A DNA stretch of 46,987 bases from Sulfuricella sp. (lineage in GTDB: Bacteria > Pseudomonadota > Gammaproteobacteria > Burkholderiales > Sulfuricellaceae). The stretch spans positions 1-46,987 of the forward strand of contig JAQTMN010000017.1 of NCBI GenBank assembly GCA_028714315.1. Reading direction: 5' to 3'. Below are positions 1 through 7,819 of this stretch, one piece after another. A program made the position numbers and the translations under genes. A model generated the notes under the pieces. The model was not told the origin of the DNA. It was given only the letters and a program-made list of their open reading frames with translations, and searched no databases. Positions within the stretch are counted from its first letter, which is position 1. Every line of letters starts with the position of its first letter.

Positions 1-304
1 GGTTGCTGGAGAAGCACGAGGAATACATGTCCCGTTTTTCCACCATCACGACGTCAAACTTGGGATACTCTTTCTTGGCGTACTTGGCGATCGTCAGGCC
101 GGACGTGCCGCCGCCGACGATGACCAGGCGCGGCCCTTTGGCCTTGGGCAGCGGCGCCTTGGCACCCATGCTCACCATGTGCGCTTTCTTGTCGTCCGCC
201 TGCGCGGCCTGCGAAGTCAAACCCACCGTCGCCAAGGATGCGGCGGCGACCCCTCCCATCTTGATAAAACCACGCCGCGAAATTTCATTGTTGCCTTTAT
301 CCAC
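1..304 (-). CDS. Tat-exported FAD oxidoreductase, sulfide dehydrogenase flavoprotein-like (N-terminus only)
   Basis: The gene starts at GTG 304 behind a strong GGAGGTGG Shine-Dalgarno and runs off the left edge, so only about 101 residues are visible. Residues 9-15 (SRRGFIK) form a twin-arginine signal motif, followed by an Ala-rich hydrophobic stretch, so the protein should be exported folded to the periplasm. Around residue 60 a dinucleotide-binding segment (RLVIVGGGTSGL) marks an FAD-binding fold. The later YSSCFSSN segment resembles the region of flavocytochrome c sulfide dehydrogenases (FccB/SoxF) that holds a conserved Cys. Such enzymes oxidise sulfide and pass electrons to a cytochrome c. 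The family call is by resemblance of the N-terminus only; a sulfide:quinone reductase-like protein is the main alternative. The gene is divergent from the two-component system at 483-2620. Confidence 0.7.
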   Translation of the reverse strand, partial: MDKGNNEISRRGFIKMGGVAAASLATVGLTSQAAQADDKKAHMVSMGAKAPLPKAKGPRLVIVGGGTSGLTIAKYAKKEYPKFDVVMVEKRDMYSSCFSSN

Positions 305-482
305 GCTCCACCTCCAATTATTTGATTTATTTAAATAACAGCTTCTTATAATTCGGCAAAAAATGCATATCTGGACCGACTAAAAATGCCCCTGATCGCA
401 ATAAGCACAATTTATTCTAACATCAGTGTTTGTAATAGCAACAGTATTGTTTATTATTGCAACGAAAATCACGGCGCCCCCG
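305..482. promoter_or_regulatory. Divergent AT-rich promoter region between the flavoprotein and response-regulator genes
   Basis: This 178-bp gap is much more AT-rich than its surroundings. Reading right, TTGTAA (430-435) and TATTAT (452-457) have a 16-bp spacer and could be a sigma70 promoter for the response regulator. Reading left, TTGCCG (359-354) and TATTTA (337-332) have a 16-bp spacer and could serve the flavoprotein gene. The -10 candidate lies in the palindrome TTATTTAAATAA (328-339). These are matches by eye only. Confidence 0.35.
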
Positions 483-1154
483 ATGAACATCCTCCTGATA
501 GAAGACAATCGCGACCTCGCGCTAAACCTGTTCGATTATTTCGAAGCCAGGGGGCATGCCATGGACTTGGCGGGCGATGGCGTTTCCGGGCTGCATCTCG
601 CGGCGACCAATCCCTACGACGTCCTCATCCTCGATGTGATGCTGCCGGGCATCGACGGGCTGACCTTGTGCCGGCGGCTGCGGGAAGCCGGCAAGAACAC
701 CCCGGTGCTGATGCTGACGGCGCGGGATTCGCTGGACGACAAGATTGCCGGGCTGGAAGCCGGCGCCGACGACTACCTCGTCAAACCGTTCGCCCTGCGC
801 GAAGTGGAGGCTCGCCTGGGCGCGCTGGCGCGGCGCGCGCAGTTGCGGGAAGGTCCGGCCATCCTCCAGGTCGGCGACCTGACTTTCGACCCCGCCACGC
901 TCAAGGTGATGCGCGGCGGACGAGCCATCGAGCTGCCGCCGATCCCGCTCAAGATGCTGGAAATACTGATGCGCCAATCCCCCCGCGTACTGCCGCGGGC
1001 CGAACTGGAGCGCGGCATCTGGGGCGACGCGGCGCCCGACAGCGATGCCTTGCGGGCCCACCTGCACATCCTGCGCAGCGCCGTCGACAAGCAGGCGGAC
1101 AAACCCCTGATCAAAACCCTGCGCGGCATCGGCTATCAGCTCAGCGATGAATAA
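483..1154 (+). CDS. OmpR/PhoB-family response regulator (QseB/PmrA-like)
   Basis: This 223-residue DNA-binding response regulator should activate or repress genes when phosphorylated by the kinase encoded next (1340-2620). The receiver domain fills residues 1-115. It has the acidic pair E7-D8, the phosphoacceptor Asp51 in LILDVMLPG, Thr79 in MLTA, and Lys101 in LVKPF. A C-terminal winged-helix domain (about 125-220) ends in the usual IKTLRGIGYQL motif. I chose ATG 483, which begins directly at the beta-1 strand (MNILLIEDN); an upstream in-frame start at 426 would add an unlikely hydrophobic leader. Regulators of this class bind direct repeats spaced 11 bp, and such an array lies at 2748-2786 ahead of the SulP operon. 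Confidence 0.9.
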   Translation: MNILLIEDNRDLALNLFDYFEARGHAMDLAGDGVSGLHLAATNPYDVLILDVMLPGIDGLTLCRRLREAGKNTPVLMLTARDSLDDKIAGLEAGADDYLVKPFALREVEARLGALARRAQLREGPAILQVGDLTFDPATLKVMRGGRAIELPPIPLKMLEILMRQSPRVLPRAELERGIWGDAAPDSDALRAHLHILRSAVDKQADKPLIKTLRGIGYQLSDE

Positions 1155-1214
1155 TCCCTTGAAAGGATTAACCGCAAAGATGCAGGTTGCCATACGGATT
1201 CAAAAAAATCGTTG

Positions 1215-1296
1215 GCCGCAAAAAAGCGAAGAGCCGCAAAGCCATAATAAAACGATGAAAAAGTCTTCTCTTGTGCTTTTTGTGCCTTTTTGTGGC
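1215..1296. repeat. Dispersed palindromic repeat, degraded copy between regulator and kinase
   Basis: The left arm begins GCCGCAAAAAAGCG. The right arm is the reverse-complement-like TTGTGCTTTTTGTGCC followed by TTTTTGTGGC. The same family occurs at 33161-33630 and 41431-41553. It lies inside the 185-bp gap of a two-component operon, so it is probably transcribed. Confidence 0.6.
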
Positions 1297-1339
1297 GATG
1301 GATTTGGTTTTGCCTTTGCGCTAGCGGTCTCCCCTTAGG

Positions 1340-2620
1340 ATGAACGGCGTCCGCCACAGCCTCCGCTTCAAGCTCGCCTCCACCTTCGCCTGGTTTGGCG
1401 CGCTGGTCAGCCTGCTGCTGTCGCTCGGACTGTCCTTCACCGCGCACAACCTCGGCGAGCGCCTGATGGACGAAACCCTGCGCGCGGAAATTGAGGATTA
1501 TCTTTCCCGCCGCGCGCGCAACCCGAATTCCTTGCCACCCGCGACGATCAGCGTCCGGGGCTATGTCCACGTGCCGGGCCGGGGCGGGGAGGAGATGCCG
1601 CCGGAACTGCTCAAGCTCAGTCCCGGCAAGCACCAGTTGACGCTGGACGGCACCCCTTACCGCGTTGCCGTGGCCGACCAGGGCAACGAGCGCTACGTCA
1701 TGCTGTTCAACGAGAAGCGTCAGCGCCAGCGCGAAGAGCAATTTCTGCTTTACCTGGCGGCCGGCGCACTCATCATGACGCTGGTTTCGGCGGGCGTCGG
1801 CTGGTGGCTGGCGGGGAGAGTGGTCGCCCCCGTCGCCGAACTCGCGCGGCGGGTCGCCAAAGCCAGGCCGGAAGACGAAATGCTGGAAATCGAAGAAGGT
1901 TTCGCCAACGACGAGATCGGCAAGCTCGCCCGCGTGTTCGGCGGCTATCTCCGCCGCATGCGCGCCTTCATCGAGCGGGAGCGCGCCTTCACCGCCGACG
2001 TCAGCCACGAGCTGCGAACGCCCCTGGCGATCGTGCAGGGCGCCGTCGAACTGATGGAAGACGACCGGCGCCTCGACGAAAGACAGCAAAAGCGCATCGC
2101 CAGGATAGGGCGCGCCGCCCGGCAGATGATCGCCCTCACCACCGCCCTGCTGCTGATGGCGCGGGAAAAAACGCCAGACGAACCCGCCGAACGGGACTGC
2201 GACGTCTGCGAGGTGGTCGGGGAAGCGGTCGATACGCACCGCTACCTGGTCAGCCCGAATACCCGCGTCGAGCTGGCTTGTTCGTGCCATCCCCTGATTG
2301 CCGCCGAGCGGGCGCTGCTCGGCATCGTCGCCGCCAACCTGATCCGCAACGCCTTCGCTTATACCGTGTCCGGCGCGGTTTCGATTTCGGTGGACGACCA
2401 CTGCCTGACCGTGGCCGACACCGGGCCGGGAATCGGCGAGGAAGAGATCGGAAAAGTATTCCAGCGCCACTTCAGGGGCTCGGGCAGCACCGGCGCCGGC
2501 ATCGGCTTGTCGCTGGTCAAGCGCATCTGCGACCGCTATGGCTGGGAAACGGTGATCGAAAGCAGCGCGGGGAAAGGCACGACCGCGCAGTTGTTTTTTA
2601 AACCCGTAAACCTCATTTGA
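1340..2620 (+). CDS. Membrane sensor histidine kinase
   Basis: This 426-residue kinase is the likely partner of the regulator at 483-1154. Transmembrane segments at about 13-33 and 135-158 enclose a periplasmic sensor of only about 100 residues with no recognised fold. A HAMP linker (about 157-209) leads to the dimerisation helix with the H-box FTADVSHELRTPL, where His223 is the phosphorylated residue. The ATPase domain has an N-box (Asn337 in NLIRNAFAYT), a G1 box DTGPGIG (from Asp360) and a G2 box GAGIGL (386-391). The kinase therefore looks catalytically complete. Its signal is unknown; the flanking sulfide dehydrogenase-like and SulP genes make a sulfur-related or anion-related signal plausible, which is inference. 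Confidence 0.9.
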   Translation: MNGVRHSLRFKLASTFAWFGALVSLLLSLGLSFTAHNLGERLMDETLRAEIEDYLSRRARNPNSLPPATISVRGYVHVPGRGGEEMPPELLKLSPGKHQLTLDGTPYRVAVADQGNERYVMLFNEKRQRQREEQFLLYLAAGALIMTLVSAGVGWWLAGRVVAPVAELARRVAKARPEDEMLEIEEGFANDEIGKLARVFGGYLRRMRAFIERERAFTADVSHELRTPLAIVQGAVELMEDDRRLDERQQKRIARIGRAARQMIALTTALLLMAREKTPDEPAERDCDVCEVVGEAVDTHRYLVSPNTRVELACSCHPLIAAERALLGIVAANLIRNAFAYTVSGAVSISVDDHCLTVADTGPGIGEEEIGKVFQRHFRGSGSTGAGIGLSLVKRICDRYGWETVIESSAGKGTTAQLFFKPVNLI

Positions 2621-2747
2621 ACCACGAGGCGCACGGGGAACGGCGCGGGGGTTTGAATTTAGCCTTCGTCACCCAATGGGCGGTATGGACAAAACACGCA
2701 ACCAATTGATCCTATTATCCGCAGCCCGGATGGAACTACCGCCCACC

Positions 2748-2786
2748 CTTGACGCTCCCTTGACCCCTTCTTGACGCCGGCTTGAC
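2748..2786 (+). promoter_or_regulatory. Four CTTGAC direct repeats at 11-bp spacing: predicted response-regulator operator
   Basis: CTTGAC occurs at 2748, 2759, 2770 and 2781, each exactly 11 bp from the previous copy. OmpR/PhoB/PmrA regulators typically bind half-sites one helical turn apart on the same face of DNA. A possible -10 box TAACAT lies at 2798-2803, 10 bp after the last heptamer CTTGACG. In E. coli pho promoters the last half-site likewise takes the place of a -35 box. The array is about 80 bp upstream of the gene at 2868 and downstream of an OmpR-family pair, so that regulator is the obvious candidate. The binding itself is inferred. Confidence 0.6.
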
Positions 2787-2867
2787 GGCTGCTCTCGTAA
2801 CATCGCCTGGTACGGGGAACGCTATTCCCCGCGACATCCCAGTCCATCCCTTTCGCGAGCAAAAATC

Positions 2868-3074
2868 ATGAGAATCTCTTCGCTGTCGTTCATGGAGCCC
2901 CCCGCCGAGCCCGACCACGGGTTCGAATCGCCGCTGGCCGGGGTGCGGCCCGGGACGAAGCGCTTCTTTCGGAAAATCGACCGGATGCTGACGGCCATGG
3001 CCTGCGCCGAGGCCGGCGATCTGGACACCGTGAAGGAAATGCTGGCGCAAGACCGCGCGCAGGCGAAACGATGA
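2868..3074 (+). CDS. Small hypothetical protein translationally coupled to the SulP permease
   Basis: This encodes 68 residues, charged and mostly helical in character, with no signal peptide or membrane segment. The C-terminal half (CAEAGDLDTVKEMLAQDRA) looks like a single amphipathic helical hairpin, faintly reminiscent of an ankyrin-like unit. I do not recognise the family. Evidence that it is real: its stop codon overlaps the SulP start in an ATGA junction (3071-3074), and it is the first gene after the 11-bp repeat array. No good Shine-Dalgarno is visible before ATG 2868. Confidence 0.6.
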   Translation: MRISSLSFMEPPAEPDHGFESPLAGVRPGTKRFFRKIDRMLTAMACAEAGDLDTVKEMLAQDRAQAKR

Positions 3075-4768
3075 ACGCCTGGGTTCATCGCCTGCCGATC
3101 GTGAAACTGTTCACGCTGGATTCCGGCGCACTCAAGCACGACCTGATCGCGGGCATCACGGTCTCGCTGGTCGCCATCCCGCAGTCGCTCGCCTACGCCC
3201 AGCTGGCGGGCGTGCCGGCTTACTACGGCCTGTACGCCGCGCTGATCCCGACTATCGTCGGCGCGCTGTTCGGCTCTTCCCGCCAGCTTTCGACCGGCCC
3301 GGTGGCGATGACTTCGCTGCTCACCGCCGCCAGCGTAGCGCCGCTCGCCGCGCACGGCAGCGAGGCGTTCTACGCTTTCGTGATCCTGCTCGCCATGCTG
3401 TCCGGGCTGTTCCAGGTGCTGTTCGGCGTGTTGCGGGTGGGCGTGCTGCTCAATTTCCTGTCGCATCCGGTGCTGATGGGATTCATCAACGCCGCCGCGA
3501 TCATCATCGGCCTGGCGCAGCTGCCGACCCTGCTCGGCATCTCGGTCCACCAGTCCGACCACTTCCTGCTCGACATCTGGCAGGTGCTCGCCCACATCGA
3601 CACGCTGCACGAAATCTCGGTAGCGTTCGGCCTGTCCGCCCTGGCGCTCCTGATCGGCTTCAAGAAGCTGGCGCCCAAGCTGCCCGGCGTGCTGATCACC
3701 GTGGTCGTGTTCACCTGGATCAGCTACCTGGTCGGCTATGCCGAACTGGGCGGCAAGGTAGTCGGCGCCGTTCCGCAGGGGCTGCCCTCGTTCAGCGTGC
3801 CGCCGCTGGATTGGCATGCGACCATGTCGCTCTTGCCGGCTGGCTTCGTCATCGCGCTGATCAGCTTCATGGAAGCCATGTCCAGCGCCAAGGTCATCGC
3901 CATCAAGACGCGCCAGCCGTGGGACGAGAACAAGGAGCTGATCGGCCAGGGCCTGGCCAAAATCGCCGCCGCGTTCAGCCACTCGATGCCGGTGAGCGGT
4001 TCGTTTTCACGCTCGGCGCTGAATCTGGCGAGCGACGCGAAAACGCCTCTTTCGTCGGTCATCTCGGCGGTTTTCGTGCTGCTGACGCTGCTGTTTTTCA
4101 CCTCGCTGCTGTACCACCTGCCCAAGCCCGTGCTGGCGGCCATCATCATGATGGCGGTGATCGGCCTGGTCAATTTCCGCACCATCGCCCATGCCTGGCA
4201 CGCCAGCCGCGACGACGGCATCGCCGCCGTGGTCACTTTCGTCTCCACGCTCGCCTTCGCCCCCAACATCCAGGACGGCATCCTCACCGGCATCATCCTG
4301 TCGCTCGCCCTGCTGCTCTACCGCATGATGCGCCCGCGCATCGCGGCGCTGGGCCTGGCGACCGACGGCACGCTGCGCGACGCCCACCGCCATGGCCTGC
4401 CGCCGCTGCATGCCCAGCTTGGCGCGGTGCGCTTCGACGGCGCGCTCCGGTTCGTCAACGTGTCGTATTTCGAGGATGCGCTGCTCAAGGTCGAGCGGGA
4501 AAACCCGGAAGTGCGCTACATCCTGGTGAAGGGCAACGGAATCAACTACCTGGACGCGTCCGGGGTCGAGATGCTGTCCAACCTGATCGGCCGATTCAAG
4601 AGCAACGGCATCACGCTCGGTTTCAGCGGGCTCAAGAAGCAGGTGCTCGACGTGATGGACCGCACCGGCCTGAGCGCGAGCATCGGCGCGGACAACCTGT
4701 TCGCAACCGACCGCGAGGCGTTCGACCGGCTCTACCTGCGCGGCACCCTCGACAAGCAAATCCGGTAG
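3071..4768 (+). CDS. SulP-family anion (sulfate-type) permease with C-terminal STAS domain
   Basis: This is a 565-residue inner-membrane transporter. The N-terminal region carries the SulP signature near residues 28-60 (DLIAGITVSLVAIPQSLAYA, then YYGLYAAL). About a dozen hydrophobic segments follow, up to about residue 430. A cytoplasmic STAS domain (about 445-555) contains the NGINYLDASGVEML motif typical of anti-sigma-antagonist folds. Family members move sulfate, bicarbonate or other anions; the substrate cannot be read from sequence. Beside a sulfide-oxidation gene, sulfate handling is a reasonable guess. The gene is coupled to the small protein at 2868. Its TAG stop lies inside the hairpin at 4762-4796. 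Confidence 0.92.
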   Translation: MNAWVHRLPIVKLFTLDSGALKHDLIAGITVSLVAIPQSLAYAQLAGVPAYYGLYAALIPTIVGALFGSSRQLSTGPVAMTSLLTAASVAPLAAHGSEAFYAFVILLAMLSGLFQVLFGVLRVGVLLNFLSHPVLMGFINAAAIIIGLAQLPTLLGISVHQSDHFLLDIWQVLAHIDTLHEISVAFGLSALALLIGFKKLAPKLPGVLITVVVFTWISYLVGYAELGGKVVGAVPQGLPSFSVPPLDWHATMSLLPAGFVIALISFMEAMSSAKVIAIKTRQPWDENKELIGQGLAKIAAAFSHSMPVSGSFSRSALNLASDAKTPLSSVISAVFVLLTLLFFTSLLYHLPKPVLAAIIMMAVIGLVNFRTIAHAWHASRDDGIAAVVTFVSTLAFAPNIQDGILTGIILSLALLLYRMMRPRIAALGLATDGTLRDAHRHGLPPLHAQLGAVRFDGALRFVNVSYFEDALLKVERENPEVRYILVKGNGINYLDASGVEMLSNLIGRFKSNGITLGFSGLKKQVLDVMDRTGLSASIGADNLFATDREAFDRLYLRGTLDKQIR

Positions 4769-4796
4769 GTCGGGCACCCCGTGCCCGACCTACCGG
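4762..4796. terminator. Perfect 16-bp hairpin overlapping the SulP stop codon (dispersed GTCGGGCAC element)
   Basis: Arms 4762-4777 and 4781-4796 are perfectly complementary around a CCC loop. The core GTCGGGCAC recurs at 24863-24940 and 37492-37518, so this is a dispersed repeat rather than a dedicated terminator. No U-tract follows. It lies between convergent genes and includes the TAG stop (4766-4768) of the permease. Confidence 0.7.
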
Positions 4797-4830
4797 CAAT
4801 CCACGGTCAAAGGTACGCCCGTGCCCCGGT

Positions 4831-5172
4831 TCACCGGATGACCGCCATTATGAGGGACAGGCCGAAAAAGCCCCATCCAAGATGGCTGAAGACGGCGGCA
4901 AACAGGCGATAATTGGTTTCGTTGTTCCGTCTGTCATAGTGGTCGACCACCACCGAAAGCATGACCAGGCAGGCGCAGACGATGGCGCCATACATGATCC
5001 AGGCCGGCACGTCGTGCAGATGTATCCCCCGAGAACGCTTGCCCGGTATGTACAGGTCGTTGACCCACACGCCATAGGTTCCATAAGCGAAGAGCAGAAT
5101 CGAGAACACGGTTCTCTGCGCCCGTTCGTCGGCCGGAATATGGTTGGGGGTGTAGAAGAAATTTTTGCGCAT
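4831..5172 (-). CDS. Small three-helix membrane protein, last gene of the MoxR-DUF58 operon
   Basis: This encodes 113 residues from ATG 5172 (MRKNFFYTPNH). Hydrophobic segments at about 19-38, 54-75 and 92-110 suggest three membrane helices; between them lie polar loops rich in His, Asp and Arg (for example VVDHYDRRNNETNYR). I do not recognise the family. A longer reading frame reaches upstream into the preceding gene, but the chosen start leaves a 19-bp gap, normal for this operon. The first Shine-Dalgarno candidate is weak. It probably follows the MoxR/DUF58/DUF4129 genes in one transcript. Confidence 0.65.
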   Translation of the reverse strand: MRKNFFYTPNHIPADERAQRTVFSILLFAYGTYGVWVNDLYIPGKRSRGIHLHDVPAWIMYGAIVCACLVMLSVVVDHYDRRNNETNYRLFAAVFSHLGWGFFGLSLIMAVIR

Positions 5173-5191
5173 GGGGTGGAATCGAGTGCTT

Positions 5192-6505
5192 TCAGAATGA
5201 CCGGTATATGGCCCGGTAACATGACCGCATACGGCCGATTTGCAGCGCCTCCGGAGGGGCCGCGCCATAGCGGGCGTCTTCGAACAGGCGGGTCAGCTCG
5301 CCGGTTTCCCGCCCCAGCCGGCTGTGCAGAACACCCAGCTGGGCCAGATATTCACGGGTATTGCGGGTGCCGGGCCGCGCTTCGTCGTGGTAGTCGAACA
5401 CGCGCTCCATCGCCGCATAATATTGATGCGCACCCCGCGCGCCCGGCCCGTGCAAGGCGAGAATGCCGAACCGCAGGTAGTCCAGGTGCATGAGCAGCCA
5501 GGTTCCGACCCGCGCCTCCCGCATCAGGCGCCACAGCCCGTAGATCAGCATCAGCGCGGCGAGGACGGCAAGGCGCTTGAGGAGGGTGTCGCGGTTCTTC
5601 TCCAGCCATTCCTTGAACGATTGCATCAAGTCCCTCAGGCCCTGCAGCGTGGGTTTGAAGGTGGTTTCCAGCCACTCTCCGGCATCGGCCAGGCCGTTTA
5701 TCGCGCTCCGCTGCCAGGCGGGCATGCCTACGCGTTGCGCCGCCCGGCGCATTTCCATCCAACCCGATGCCAATTTGTAGAGCTGGCCGTTGCCGGCCTC
5801 GCCGCTCCCTTGAGCCGCGCCACCGCCGTCTTTCAGCTTTCCCGCCAGGCCAAGACGGGCAGGCTGGCCGTAGCTCCACCCGAAGAATGGCCCGGCCGAC
5901 TGGGGCGTGACGGCATAGAGCAGCCCGCCCAGAAGCAGAATGGCCGTCGAGGCGGCGACGATGGCGGCCCACTGCCCGCCCACCACGGCGTGGCTGAGAC
6001 TCTGACGCCTCAGGTCCTGTACGCGCCGATTGATCTGTTCCGCCACCAGGGTGAAAACCACGGCCATCACATAAGGAACCAGGTAAAACAGCATGGTCCA
6101 GTCGGCGCGGTAATGGGAAGCGGCGAACATCACCATGACCGCCGAGGCCAGCAGCCCCAGGTGCAGGTGTCGCCGGGTGACGGTGACGCAATTGTAGGCA
6201 ACCTGGATCGCGGCCAAAAGCAGTACGGCGGCACGGGGAATCCCCCAGATCGGGATGAAAAGCACGAAGGTCAGCAACAGCCCCAGGATCATGGCCCACT
6301 TTTGCCCCCGTCTGCCGGCATCGCCGACCACCCCGCGCTGGCGCCAGCCCAGCAGCAGGGTGATGCCGAAGGCTACGGCCCACAGCAGCACCTGGATGCC
6401 GAAGTCGCCGTACTGAATATCGAGGAAGGCATTGCAGGCCATCGCCAAGACCTGCGCAGCGAACAGGCCCAGATAGGCAGGAAAATAGAGCAGGGCTGGG
6501 CTCAT
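5192..6505 (-). CDS. TgpA-like membrane protein with DUF4129-type C-terminus, lacking the transglutaminase core
   Basis: This is a 437-residue membrane protein. The N-terminal 200 residues contain about six hydrophobic helices resembling the membrane part of TgpA proteins. A polar, Trp- and Gly-containing linker (about 210-320) follows, then one more membrane helix (about 320-340) and a cytoplasmic helical tail ending ELTRLFEDARYG, characteristic of DUF4129. In TgpA a Cys-His-Asp transglutaminase sits between these parts; here no such triad or domain length is present. It overlaps the DUF58 gene by 4 bp (ATGA at 6502-6505), which argues for stoichiometric co-translation. The exact function is unknown. 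Confidence 0.7.
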   Translation of the reverse strand: MSPALLYFPAYLGLFAAQVLAMACNAFLDIQYGDFGIQVLLWAVAFGITLLLGWRQRGVVGDAGRRGQKWAMILGLLLTFVLFIPIWGIPRAAVLLLAAIQVAYNCVTVTRRHLHLGLLASAVMVMFAASHYRADWTMLFYLVPYVMAVVFTLVAEQINRRVQDLRRQSLSHAVVGGQWAAIVAASTAILLLGGLLYAVTPQSAGPFFGWSYGQPARLGLAGKLKDGGGAAQGSGEAGNGQLYKLASGWMEMRRAAQRVGMPAWQRSAINGLADAGEWLETTFKPTLQGLRDLMQSFKEWLEKNRDTLLKRLAVLAALMLIYGLWRLMREARVGTWLLMHLDYLRFGILALHGPGARGAHQYYAAMERVFDYHDEARPGTRNTREYLAQLGVLHSRLGRETGELTRLFEDARYGAAPPEALQIGRMRSCYRAIYRSF

Positions 6506-7797
6506 GGATTGAACAGCCGGACCAGATCGTCGCCGCGGCGGATTTTCAGATGGCGCGCGCCCAAATCCGCCAGGCCAGCCGCGACGGCGCTCCCGGCGCG
6601 ACCCGATTTACGTTGTGCGACCGGGCCGGACGGCCGGAAGGACTTCCGGTCGAAGTCGATCACGAACAGGTGCGCCCCTCGTGCGCGCAGCAGGGTAAGG
6701 GCTCGTAGCGTATCCAGCGAACGCGACTCGGGCTCGGCCAGGAATGCCACCACGGTTTCCCCCGGCAAACACTCCAGCGCGATTTTTTCCAGCAAGCCGG
6801 CGTAGGGAGAAGTACCGTCGGCATCCACCACCGCCAGCTCATCCAGAATGCCCCGGTAGTGAGGGTCTCCGGTTCCGGACGGCAGATGAAGGAAACGCGC
6901 GCCTTGCCCGGCGAGACGCACCGGGGTGCGGCTGGTGCAGGCGTATTTTGCGATAGAAGCGGCGATCCTGACCGCATATTCCAGGGTGGCGTGCCGGCCT
7001 TGCCCGATATTCGAATCCGCCGACAGATCCAGCGCAAGGTAGAGGCTGGCCGAGGCCAGCGGCTCGAATTCCCGCACCATCAACTCATTCCGCCGCGCCG
7101 TGGTCGGCCAGTGGATATGGCGCGGGTTGTCGCCCCTGCGGTATTCGCGTAGGCCGCTGAATTCCGCCGCTCCTGCGCCCTCGGGCAGCAGCTGGGCGCC
7201 GCGGTGGATCTGGCTGGGGGCTCCGTGCAGCGGCAGGGCAACGATGGGAAAGACATCGGGGTAGATGGTCAACGTCCGGACACCATCGTTTCGGCTCTGC
7301 CGCGCTTCCGCCAAGCCCAGCGGAAAACTGGACGCCAATCCCACCGGGCCCAGCCGGTAGAAACCGCGCTTTTCGCAAGGCAGCGAAATTTCGAAGCGGC
7401 GCTGTCCTCCTCCAGGGATATAGGCCACGACGCCGAGTGTCTGGATTTCGGGGCGGGCTGCGCCATCCCCCGCGCCGACGAAGGGCAGGCGATCGACCAG
7501 TTCCACCATGAAGCGCGGCAGGCGGCCCTGGTTTTCCGCCACCACCTGAAAGGTGATGGTATCGCCTTCGCTGGCCCGCTCAGGCCCGGTCCGGGTGACC
7601 GATAGCCGCTTCACCAGCCAGTGGGGCCAGGCAACCCCGGTAATCAGGGTGGCGCTGAACAGGGAAGCGATGGCCCAGGGCAAAGTCTGCGCCCGATTGA
7701 TGGCGGCCAGGTAGGCCGTCGCCGTGAGCAGGCCCAGCACCAGGGGTTTCAGGTAGCGGGCCTGCCAACTGGGGAACGACCAGGCTTTAATTTTCAT
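6502..7797 (-). CDS. DUF58 (vWA-like) protein
   Basis: This is a 431-residue protein. Two adjacent hydrophobic segments lie near the N-terminus (about 14-50). A beta-rich extracytoplasmic-type region follows, then the hallmark DUF58 block at about 240-265 (YRRGDNPRHIHWPTTARR) and a vWA-like C-terminal half with LDLSADSN. DUF58 proteins accompany MoxR ATPases and are thought to act in membrane-associated maturation or stress complexes; no direct reaction is known. I chose ATG 7797 (MKIKAWSF), because the upstream extension is Arg/Pro-rich read-through. It lies 22 bp after the MoxR gene and overlaps the next gene. Confidence 0.88.
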   Translation of the reverse strand: MKIKAWSFPSWQARYLKPLVLGLLTATAYLAAINRAQTLPWAIASLFSATLITGVAWPHWLVKRLSVTRTGPERASEGDTITFQVVAENQGRLPRFMVELVDRLPFVGAGDGAARPEIQTLGVVAYIPGGGQRRFEISLPCEKRGFYRLGPVGLASSFPLGLAEARQSRNDGVRTLTIYPDVFPIVALPLHGAPSQIHRGAQLLPEGAGAAEFSGLREYRRGDNPRHIHWPTTARRNELMVREFEPLASASLYLALDLSADSNIGQGRHATLEYAVRIAASIAKYACTSRTPVRLAGQGARFLHLPSGTGDPHYRGILDELAVVDADGTSPYAGLLEKIALECLPGETVVAFLAEPESRSLDTLRALTLLRARGAHLFVIDFDRKSFRPSGPVAQRKSGRAGSAVAAGLADLGARHLKIRRGDDLVRLFNP

Positions 7798-7819
7798 GCG
7801 CCGAAATCCGTCGCCAGCT

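Noticed and set aside
426..482. Upstream start for the response regulator (adds MFVIATVLFIIATKI...)
   Set aside because: Receiver domains begin directly at the first beta strand. The extension is translated promoter sequence.
2771..2803. Ordinary sigma70 promoter using TTGACG as the -35 box ahead of SulP
   Set aside because: Distances from each TTGAC to TAACAT are 10, 21 or more bp, none in the normal 16-18 bp range. An activator-type promoter fits better.
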